A DNA stretch of 64,000 bases from Stichopus chloronotus (Eukaryota > Echinodermata > Holothuroidea > Aspidochirotida > Stichopodidae), in assembly GCA_021234535.1 (NCBI GenBank), contig CM037838.1:9115506-9179505 (forward strand), in the 5' to 3' direction. Position numbers and translations under genes: made by a program. The number at the start of each line of letters is the position of its first letter. Position 1 is the stretch's first letter. Positions 12,801-24,800 of the stretch are shown piece by piece. Under the pieces are notes generated by a model that made no database searches, was not told the DNA's origin, and saw nothing but the letters and a program-made list of their open reading frames with translations.

Positions 12801-15800
12801 CATGAAGACAAATACGAAAACTTCTTCTCCTGCTTTGTGGCCCTCTCGGCCCATTACATCGCAGACAATTCATCGAAAAGTAAGTCACCCTCATCAAATA
12901 CGTAGCGTTCTGTACTTCTCAGATTTTAGTTACATTGCTTTTGCTTGTTTAGATGAGGATGTGATGAAACTTAAAGTATGAATCTACATAAATTTTACTT
13001 TCTGAAAAATGTGATACAAGATTCAGTCAAGAAATGGAGCTGAGCTGTTGTATTCAAAGTACAGGATTTTAATCTTTGGCTGACTGGTTGTACAACAGGT
13101 CCTACACTTGTCTGTCCACATGGTGAAAATTAATCTTGTAGTTTGTGACAGTGTTCTGTGAACCTGCACTAAACAACATAAAGTCTTTTCAATATACATG
13201 TTAAATAAACAATGCAAGTCAATTTATATGTGGAAGTGGTCACATTTTCAGTTCCCAGAGCGCTCCTCGGTAAAGTTTCGACAGCGTGTAGAACGTTGAT
13301 GGAGTTCTCCCTGGACAGAATGCTCAAGTACAAACAGGCTTGTTCTGCATCTCAGGTGAGTCACAGAGAGGGCACTCTCGAGACTGTGTGCATCTGCGGT
13401 CGTAGAGTTGTAGATTTTTCGTTCATTTTCCATTTTATTCTGTGTGAAAAAAAGTTGATCTTGCTCTGTATGTGAAGGAAAAAGTTAACTTTTTTGACAG
13501 ATGTACAGAGTTTCTGAGAGTTTCTTACACAAGAACTACAGCTACTGTACCTTGGCAATGTGCACAGGACTGAACACTTAACTTTAGAAACAGTGTGGCA
13601 GGTTGCATTAAGAATTTACTTAGTCTGATAAACTTTTGCTTGTCCTGAAATGGCAGAGAATAGAGGCAAGTCAACTGAATCTTCACTGGTAACACATGGT
13701 GTAACTTGATGAAGTCTAACATTCAGTTGATTGGCGGCCAGTGTGGGATTAGGGGGTGGTCATGGTTGAGGAGAGATTTTTAACAAACACTATCCCCCAC
13801 TCCCTGGCCTTGCACGCAACGAGTGCAGGGCTGACCTTTGCCAATAACAGTAACCCTCCCAGTGGGAGAAGTGGCTTTCAGAATTTGCTTGCCCAGATAA
13901 ATTTTTACTTGCCCCAGGCAATGGGGCAATCCTTAATAGTTCAGCCCTGGTGTGTGCAGATAAATGTTTAACAGTAGGCGGATCAATGAAGGAGTTTGAT
14001 ATTTTGAACGATACCATCTGGCTATTGACTGCCTTTGCCTAGTCTGTGCAGTTAAAGAAAATGAACCAAAAAAAATTGTAATTCTGCTTTAATTCACAGA
14101 GAAACTTGATGTCCATTGTTGAAGGCCTCTGTGTCGGGTCCAGCCAGCTTCAGAGGTCCAATGTGGTCACCTTCACGGCCCTCATTAAGAAAGCAAAATG
14201 CCCCTCTGGGGGTAAACAGAAGACAACGACGGAAGGTGACAAAACCTTGCTTGAAAAGTTTTGAACATAAATTTGGCATGGGAACAGTACCGATTGCCTC
14301 GAAAGTGTGTTTTGATTTTTGAGAGAGAATCTGTTGGGGGATGTATTCTCTGCATTCTAGGGTGTGGCTTGTCTGTGCAGAATGTTCCAACCACAAGTGC
14401 AGGGGGGGGGAGCACATTACCTATATCGTATGCCTATGGCATTATAACCCTACGACCTTACACAAAGAGGCCTGCAGGTCGCATCAAGGTCTCAAGCTCA
14501 CTACTCAAACTCAACAATCGTGGCTAGTAATGTGAGTGCCTGTGGATCTGAGCAGCCACTATTAGCGACCAAAAAAAAAAAATAATAAAACTGATATTCA
14601 ATAATCTTGACACCTTGACCAAAGCGACCTTCAGAGAGGTTTTGTATAGAGAGAAATTCATAGCTTCAGGGTGGGGCCTGCTAAGGCCTTGTATCCGTAG
14701 CATGTTCCACTTTTGGTATAACGTCAATCTGGACCGGCACCAGTGCAGATTTATCTTTTATGCACAGCACAGAATCCACCTTGTTTTCTATGTCTGCATT
14801 CTTGCAGAGAAGTCGAACACCGTGGCGCACGTGTGCGTCGTAACTTGAGTGTTGGGACAGCAGTTGCAATGTATAAATAGAAACAACTGGAGGCATGTAT
14901 TCTCTTAGATTTACAGTGTGTGAAATATATGTCTATATGTGATTGAACAGTCATCAGTGAAAGGCTTGTAAGTCATGTTGTGCCATTGACTCCCAGTTCT
15001 GATTTTGGACAAATACAGGACGACAAAAACTAATGATCATAAAAGATGCTTCCATTCCCATCCATTAAAATTGATTCTAGTCATTTATGTTATGAAACTT
15101 CATCCATTGTTTTAGGCCTTCCATGTTGCAAAATCTTTTCAGAAACATGGTCCTTGTTTATGAATGAAAGTTTTCTTCTGTTCTTTCGGTGTTTAACTTT
15201 CCCCTAACTTGTCCCTTTATCATTATCAGTAAATACTCTACAATGTTGGTTGCCTCAAGACATACATCCCTTACATGTGAAAAACTGAAATCAAGTTAAA
15301 TATTTGAAGGAAAAAACTCTGTCTTTTCAAAAGCTTTCATCCTCAGTGACTAGTGAAATGACAATACCTTTCCAAATATTTTTCTCTGCAGTCAAGGAAG
15401 TTACAACTGAAGGACATCTGTGAGCCGAAACCACTGTCCAAAGCAGACTTTGTCTCTCTGTTGATGTCCTCCTTTCAGGATTCAGCGTCAACGAGGAAGG
15501 AATTCCAGACTCCTCCATCAGAGGTGAGAAGTTCACTCACATATTCACCATGGACGTAAATCACGGGCCTCGTCTGGCGAGTGTGTGTGAACCTGAAAGG
15601 GATTGAAATGGTCGACATAGTTTTGCAGATTGTTTGCCAACCTTTTGGAAGAGTGATCTTTGTCTCGCAGATACAGATGGCCAGATATGGGTCTGTGAGT
15701 CCAGCATGAAACCAATTTTGCAAGTGCGACTGTAAAGCAACAGTGCAATACCATTCTTTTGCAAGGGACTTTCAGAGAAATGAGCTCGAAAGGAGAAGTC

Positions 15801-18800
15801 TGCCCCTTTTTCTTCACTTCTTTTCTTTCTCTCTCTTTCCAGAAACGGAGTGAGCCAGAGTCCTCAAAACTGAGTTTCATCAGCAGAAACAATGACAACC
15901 TGCATGCGTTGCACGGCACAGACATCCTGCTCGACGTCTGTCTCAACTTGCCGTTCCTCCACCGATACATCAATAGCTACCACGAGACGGTCAGCGGGTT
16001 GGAACTGAGCCTGCCGAAGGATCTGTCTGATGCTACCCCGATCAAGACGAGGTAAACCTCAGCAGTGAGAATTTGGTGATGTGTTAACCTACACCCACAA
16101 ACAAAACAATAAAAACAAATAAGTAAAATGAACTGTTAACATCCATACAAGACCGAACATGGGTTTTGTTCTGAAAGAATTAAAGGTGGTGGATGTTGCC
16201 ATCAACAGTTTTTTGAAAACCAGTCTTTTGTAACCATACCGCAAAGAGAACAACGATTGGCTGCTAAAAATATGGTCTCACCAAAGATATCAGTTGATAA
16301 CTTTGCATCAGTAGATGGTCATTTTCCATCGGTGTTGTCAGTGCCAGCTAAATCTGCTAAAATCCTAGATGATGGACTTGTAAATCATTTCTGTATTGAT
16401 TCCAATTTTAATTTCTATGTGTACGTGCATCCCTGTGATGGTAGCGTAACTTACCTACAAATAACCAGTACGCTTATGTGTTGCATGATGTAACATGCAA
16501 TCACAGGATCGCAACATTAGCCCTGAGGTGAGAGGAGAGATCATGTAGCGGTACGAGCTTCTGCACACCCATGCACTGTTTGCGATGGGGAGGGGGGGAT
16601 TGAAGGTGGGTAGTTGTCCCCAAGTAAAACTTGCCACCCCCTAAAGAATGTTCTGCCCAAGAAATCATCTAGCAGTGGCACAGTTTTGCATCATTAAACA
16701 TCCCAGTTATCAAAAACTTTTGTCACTCTCCTCTCAAACCTCTCTCCCAGTGGTTACATATGTGCTTCACAGGTGAGGACCCCCTGTTGCCTCCTTTTGA
16801 AAATCTGTGGAGAACACTGCTATGTATATGTATTAATTTCACAGGCAAAGCATAGTAACTGACAAATTTGAAACCTTTTGTGTCTTGCTCACTCTCAGAA
16901 CTGGTTCCTCCAATTTTCTTTCCCTCAAATTTGCAGCTTCTCCTCTGTCCTGAATGCAATGATGATGGTGTCAAGGGTCCTGACACTACCGACACTGGAA
17001 GTCATGACCCCGGCCCACCTGGAGAAGGCCACCACTATCATAATCAGCTGCCTGTATGCCTGCCATCTACGCCGCCACGGCCACCCTGATCTCGAATGCG
17101 GCCGGCAGCCAGGGCAGCCAAGCCAAAGGCCAGCTGTCAGGGATGAAGGAAGATGATCAGGACAATCTGGCAACGTTGGTGGTACACAAAGGGATCGGAC
17201 TCTTCGACAAACTCAGCCAACAGATCGTCAAATCAACGAGATCAGCTGGTCACGTAAGCTGTGGTTTGAGAAATGGACTCGAACTTTGAGAAAATTTGAA
17301 TTAACATCACAAATGATTATCATTGTCATCATTATCATCTTCATCGTTGTCATCATCGGTATTTTGTCATCACAATCATTATCCTCATCGTCGTCATCGT
17401 GTGCTCACAATTCGTTTGCTTTCGCTGTTTCGGTATTTTCCTTTGTATCCCTCTTTATGTTGAAATGCTATGTTTCCCATGTGCTGACAAGAATTTTGAT
17501 AGATTGTCTTCCTCACTCATTAATTGTCTACCTTAAACCAAAGTTGGCCAGAGCCTATTCCAAATATCGCAGTGGATAAAGATAATTGTTTGTTTATTCT
17601 TTTAAGCAGTTTCCAGCTTCAGGGCTCTATAGACTTAGAAGTAGCTAGTCTACTGCCACCCTTGTTTTCCTGATCTTTTGAAATAGCAAATCCTATCTGT
17701 GATTCCCTTCGTTTGCTGACACATAGCCGGGTGTAGACGTAGAATTCTAATCTCTGTAGTCAAACTTTAACTGGGGAATATATTTTAATGTCCACAGCAT
17801 TTACAGAACCTGAACATGTTGGGTGCTTGGTGTGTCTTGAGAGGTTTGCAGTACATGACGAACTTAGACCTGACGGCAGTCAAAGAGAAGTCCAGGGACA
17901 GAGAGTCACCCCCACCACCACCCTCATCATCAGGCCAACCAGGAGTAGCGAGCAGCAAATCGCAAGGGGGCAGCCCCCTCTGACGAGGGAAATCTCACCA
18001 GGACCCTGTGGCTTAAAGGGTGAGTTAAGTCCGATATGTGAACCATATGTTTCAAGTGCTATGTAAGCTCTGTGATACTAAACTGTTGCAAGTTATGCCG
18101 ATGAAGAAGAATGTTTCTGTGGTAGTCTAAGTAATAGGTATGCAGTTACCATGGTAACCATCAAGCCACTATACAGTGTTACGTGAGCATTTCCTCTCAC
18201 CTGTTCTTCAACTGTTCTTTATTTCTAAGGAATGAGCCGTTCAATCGCCTCGTGGTAGAGCTCTCTTTCTTTGCTCTGAAGTGCTTTGGCAGTGTCCTAG
18301 ATGACTTCCACCTTGAGAATCTTGGTCAGGTGAGAACTTTCAACTCACATCTTTTCAAAGGTTTCTGATGAAGTTACTCAATTGTATTTCGTGGCAAACT
18401 TTTCTGTCTCTGGACCATTTCAAGTAGAATATTCACTTGCCAGCAAATTAGATGTATCTTTTTCTTATCATGAATGGAAAATGCAGCGATTCCACAAAGA
18501 ACCGTGATGCCTGGAGTAGTTGAAAGAATGCTGCACACTCAGCTGTTTGAACCCTGAGATGGGTGTGTTTATTTCCAGCGAATTGCACCACTTTCTCATT
18601 ATCATATTTCCATAAAGTATCAGCCTGGAAACTTGTCCAGAAGACATCCGTCAGTCTTTAAGTGTTGAGCATATGACAGGCCTACGCACCCTCACGATCA
18701 TGTCAGCAGAAGAAAATTCATTCATTGCAATGTATCAAGAAGTTTAAAATAATTATCAACATGTTATCACAATTTGGTGTTGTAATTCTCATCCCACTTT

Positions 18801-21800
18801 TTGTGCCCCTGCTCTTTGTTTTTCAGACCACTTTCGGAGAAGAACAGTCAGTCCGACTTCACCAAGCATCTTAAGGAATCGTCAGCAGCGTCAAGAATTC
18901 TGCTGATCATCCAACACGTCTCCCTACCCAGCCTTCTACTGAAGATATCAAACAGAGCTTACATGAAGGTACGTAATACTGCGACCATACTTTAAATAGC
19001 AGCTCATCCTTCTTATCAAATATACTCGTAGTGCTTTTAATTAGAAACCAAATGTAACTGTAACATTGGCTCTGCTGTTAGACTGTTTTGTTTCCTTTAT
19101 CAGGAAAGTCTAACTTTGGGCAAGGAAAATGTGGCCTGACATGTTTAAACCATTTCAAAACATTTCCATTCATATTTTTGACATGTTGAAATAAAGTTCT
19201 CAGAGACAACACAATCCCTTCAAACTTTCTGCCCAACACAGTATGTAACACTATCCATGTACTGTAAAGATGTGACCATTTGACCATGACCATTGTGATG
19301 TGTGACTTAGTCGACAACCAGCTCTGATCCAAGACGAGCAACCTGATCATCCCTACACAACTAGTACATAACACACTGTGTATTCATTGAGGCTGACACA
19401 AAGTAAACTTGGTCAACTGAACACATGAGAAGAGGAATTTCTCATCAACATGCCACATTGTGCAGCTTTCGGCCGGGTGAACAGTAGCTAAGGATAAGGA
19501 AAGGGTGATTCTTTTCTTTGTAGTAAGGTTTTGCAAGTAAACCTTTCCAGAGACGGGTATGAAGCCATTTTCGGCGCAGTTTTGGTTTGGTGGTAGGTAA
19601 AGTGAGGAATATTGAAGAAACTTTCCAACATCCCTCCTCAGCCTCTGACATCCCTTCCCATCCTCTTAAGTCTCTCTGCATCCTCTGACGTCTCTTCTCC
19701 TCCCCCTGCAGACGTGTCTCATTGTTAAGATGAAACTGGAACAAGAGAAGACGGAGGCAGCCAGCGAAACTAATTCAGTCAACGAAGGTTCAGCCGAGTA
19801 TGCTGCCACCACCGAGGAGAGTTCAGGTGTGTTTGTGAGGCAGCTAATATTTTAAAGGTCTTCTCTTTGTTACTGCAGCTCAACAGTACAAAAGCGATAT
19901 GCTTCTCTTCCAAAATTTGCTCATTTATTAAAGACAGTGTAACCCAGAGGATATCCCACTTAACAGAATCATCGCCATTTGACCCCATTTTACCACTCTC
20001 ATCTCATAGGATTGGAAATAGTAAAACTATGACAAATGTTAAGATGAGGGACTGCTGACATCAGAAAGGAAGGAAATATTGTAGCATCAAGGGTTGTTAC
20101 ATTTTTGTGTAGTTTCCTTCTTTGCATGGTAGACTTAATTGACTCTCAGTTAGTCTTGTCTAGTTGTGAAGATAAAGTGAATGAAAATAGACTGCCAGTA
20201 TCTATTCTGACTTCCCATGCCACTTAATTATGCAAAACTTGATACATCTCAAGCTATGAACTTGGCAAAGCTGTGAAAAGATAGCTTAGAAGTGTGATAA
20301 ATGGTTCCCACTTTATCCTTCGCATGGTCAAAGTTCCTTATGTTGTCGCAAAAACTGACATTGCGGAAGATGTGCCATCTCCTGTCACATTTTGTTTTGT
20401 ATGTTGTAGCTGGTTAAATCTAGAGAAGGTCAACAGGTTTTTTTTTTTCTTATGACAATGACTTTGTCGTCTCGTTAGACGATGACAGCGAGCCCATCCT
20501 GGGGCCCTGGTTTGAGGAAGCCACTTCGACAGAACCAGAAGAAAAGCCGCCGACCGTCCCGCCCCCACCACCTCCGCCACCCACAGGAAACAAGAGCGAC
20601 GAAAACAAGGAAAGCGAAAAGAAGGACGAAGACGAGATGTTAGAAGGCCCTGAGAAAGAAGAGACGACATTGGTAAGACAAAGGAAATATGTATTTTATT
20701 CATATTTATGATGGTAATGGTAATTTTTTAAGGTATATTCTCTTTTTTTTTTATTGGAGTTGAAGCAAAGTCACAAAGTCAGACCAAATCGACACTAAGG
20801 ACTTGGAGAGGAAGGAATGGGAAGGGAGGGGGAGGGGAAAAGAGGGAGTTAAAGAGAAAGGGGGGAACAAGAATGGAGGGGGTGGCAAGTAGGGAAGGGA
20901 GAATGATAAATGGGAACAGACAGTGGATGGTGTCACATATCTAGATGCTTGACTTGTGTGTTGAATTGGCTTAAGTACATTCCATAACACTTGCAGGAAT
21001 ATTTGCATGGAATTGTCATGTTTCATCTCACAGATCCAGAGGATGAGACTGTAAAAGCAAGGTCATGTACACCTGTTTGATTAAACACCTCCTGGAGATT
21101 ATCAGTGTGTGTATCTGCATTGTAAGAAGTACCTAAACTGTGGTAAAGGCCGCACTGATTCCAAGTGTGATATACATGAAACGGAGTCCAACGACATGAT
21201 TTCATTCGTCGTTGGAATTCTCTCCCATGACTTTGGTTCTTCTTCTTTTTTTTTCCTCTAATGGATTTAGCTCCTTGTAAACATTCATTTCCTTACCTTT
21301 CTTCCAGCTCTTTGCTGGAAATCTTCATAATCTACAGAGTTGAGTTATCGACTGACTTGACTCAAGCCAGTCGACTTAAATGGTTTCATACAGCAAAAAA
21401 AAAAGGCGAAAGGTTTTCTGTAAATCAGATGATTTCACCTTTTTTTTTTTTACCCCAAACAGTATCTCAACTTGGCTGCTGAGGTGTTGCAGTTTTTGTC
21501 TGTGTTTCTCCACAAGTACAACAGACACATAATGGAAATGTCAGAAAGGTCAGTAAATTAGTGCCCTGCTTCTTTTCTTACATTTATTGATGATAAAAAA
21601 AAAACTGAAATCACTGAAAATGGTAGGATGTTGGAACTAATCTTTGTTGCTCTCTCAGTCTCTCTGCATTTGGTTCAGACTGCCCTTCTGTAAAAGATGT
21701 GATAAGTAAACAGTTACTTTGTTTTTGAGACCCAGACATGGAAAGACTTTCACAGCTAGTGTGTAGCTTTTTGCATGAAAAAACACCCAACCCTCCCCAC

Positions 21801-24800
21801 CACCAACAGTAGAACAAATAGGGAAATTAAAGAAAATTACTCTTTCTATACTAAAATGGGCGAATGAGGTTCACCAGAAAAGAATTATTTGCCCTACAGG
21901 GCAAGAAATATCAGAAAGTGTACGCAGCAAGAGAAATGTAGAAAGAGCTAACGTTCTGAAAGAAATGTTACCCACACACACTCAAAAGTGAATGATACAG
22001 AGAAGATATTTCACAGAAAGAGATCCACTTTTCATTGAGGTTACAAATGGAAGACAGAAGAATATCATTATGGTTTATGTGTGTGTTTGTGAGCATGTGT
22101 GTGTGTTTGGAGCAACTGTAAATTCAGACTTGTAGGCCTGACGCTAGATGAATATGTTGTTGTCATGGATTCTTGAAAGGTCTAAAACTTCTGGTCAGTT
22201 TTCTTTGTGAAAAGTTACCTAATTGTGTATTTTTGCTGATCATAATGACTGAAATATATTCCCAGAATCGTCAAATTTCCTGCAAATATATCATTTACTC
22301 ACTTCATTACTGTAACAACCAGGTACGTATTTAACACCTCCACATTGGCATTTGTGATTTTTTTTTTGCTTTTGTGATACAAATTAGCTGCCTAAACAAA
22401 GTGAAAAGACCATCATACTCCTCATGTATCACTGTAGAAAAATACATTTCTTATTGGTGGCCATTTGTGAAGCAGGGGCGTTGGTACACTGCAACTCTGA
22501 CTAGCCTGTTCTGATTACTCTTTTGAAAGCTTACGTGAAGAGATGTTTCTTATCGCATTTTGCACAGCATCGGGAAGCAGAGCCTGGTGTGGAGCGGACC
22601 CCACATGAGCAGCCTGGCGGAGGTCATAACAGACATGGACCAGGGGGAGATAAGACTGGGTGAAGACGATGGTTGGATGTCACAGTTTGATTTTCGTTTC
22701 ATTTACCAAGTCGTTGACCAGAAATGAACCCTCCCCTCTCTCAGACTTATGGAGCTATTTAGTTTTAGAAAAGTTATTTTCCAATTAGAGAAGAAAATAC
22801 ATTCTGCTATCCATCCTTGTGGTTTTTGCCTAAGTAAACACCATCAAATCAGATTGCATCGGTTAAGTTCAATTCAGAAATGTAAAAGCAGTATGAACTA
22901 CTGCCCTCTGTTGTCAAGATGTTCACCATAGCCCAAAGAGTGTCATCATATTTTGCTTTATTTTCAAATCTGGTCAACAAATTGGTAAATCTTTTCTTTT
23001 CAGTTTCCACTTGTCTCTATGTTTTCTTTTTAATTAGTTTGACTTTTTCGACTTTATGTTTATATTTTGTGTACACTGTTGTTTTTTGTTTTTCCTGTTC
23101 ACCAAACATTTGGTCCCCTGTCTCGTTGAATAGTCTCTTTGAACCCAATCCTTAGACTGCAGACTGCTGACATTAGTTGCATGTGACACTTTCACTTGTT
23201 TTTTGTTATTGGACAAGAAATGTCATCCATCTCCGTTAGCTTGTTGTAACTGTGTGTGAGTATATTTCGTAGTATCTACTGAATCATTGCATTTTACCCT
23301 GTTTAGTTGTAGTGTAATTGTGGTTGTGTTACTAGTTTGTAGTACGGTGGCATTGTGTTCATAGTGTCCATTGCACTGTTATTTTATATCATTACACAGG
23401 TGAAGTTCTCTGGTTGTTTTACTTAGAACTAGTCAGTCAAACTTACACTAATGGTTAACATTTCAAGAAACCATTGATATATACATATTCATTGTCAAAA
23501 TCTAGCTCTTTTAGATGAAATGGAAGGCTGGCTCTTTGTCGATAGTTCGCGAAGTAGTATGCTACAGTTAATTCTTTTGGTAATGAAAGTCTGAGTTCAT
23601 TTTTAGCTTTATATAATTTGTTTCTCACAAAGTTAAACATGAGTCTTATCCACGTGTTTTGTAGTGCAATTTGCTGAAAGAAAATATAACTGTGGAGAAA
23701 TTGAAACTGTCCTGTCAGTATCGCAGAGCACAATATAACGCATAGTACAGAATAATACACAACTTTCTAGTTTAGTTCAGTGCATGAAAAGATAGAATCG
23801 AACTATAAAGTATAGTATGGAACATCTTCATTCAATATTGTATCTGCAGTATAGTACATTATAGCCTGGTGTATTGTAGTACTATATAGTGTGTACATTG
23901 TCGTACATTATAGTATGGTCCAGTATTGTGCATTGCAGTACTGTATATTACAGTACTATGTTGTATAGTGCACCCCACTGCAATATAGTGTTGTGTAGTA
24001 CATGCGGTGTAGTACCATTCTGTACTTTACAGCAAAATGCAGTACTGTATGGCACAGTAAAGTACAATTCAGTGGAGTGTAGCACAGAAAACTACCGTTC
24101 AGTCCCCAATTTCCAAAAGTAGATCGATTTTTCTACGTCTAGCTGTGAGACGTCATCTACTGTCTAATTTAACTTCTTATTCCTCTTTAGGATCAGTGTT
24201 GGACAATTTTTCCTCTTGTCTGTTGCAATTTTGTCATGGACTGTTATCCTGCAACTGCCTCCCACACAAAGAACAGGTCAGTATGAAGGAATAAAGGATC
24301 TTCTTGTAGACTTAAAAATTACCTATGTCTATCCCAAACCAGGATTTTTTCTCTCACTGTAGCATATATGATGATATGCTTTATCTGAAGATTTAAAAGG
24401 GGGCTGTATGGTGGCTCCAAAAGTTGCTTGTTGGATCATTAATTCTCAGTAAAGTGATAGTGCTGGAAATATTACTTCAACCCATCTTTGACCCTTGCAA
24501 TAGTTGTTTGCTTTTTAGGGGTATGTTTGAGTTCACATTGCTCGTTCTATCCGAGACTGACCAAAGAATTTTTCTCTGACTTCTATATCTTCACATGGCG
24601 TGTCCTCTCACTTCATGTCAGAGTAATAGTACTGTTTTAGTTACTCCTTATGAATATCTGTATCTTGTTTAAGTGTATCTTGTTTAAGTATGTATGCATT
24701 GTTTTATTAACACTATCAACGATATCCCCTGGTCCATCTTGTTGACAGTCTGTGGATGCGTTGGTACCACAAGGGCAAACACAAGCTATGAGTGATCTTT

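Noticed and set aside
15545..15973. Minus-strand open frame of 142 codons
   Set aside because: It overlaps exon 6 on the other strand and shows no domain or splice support.
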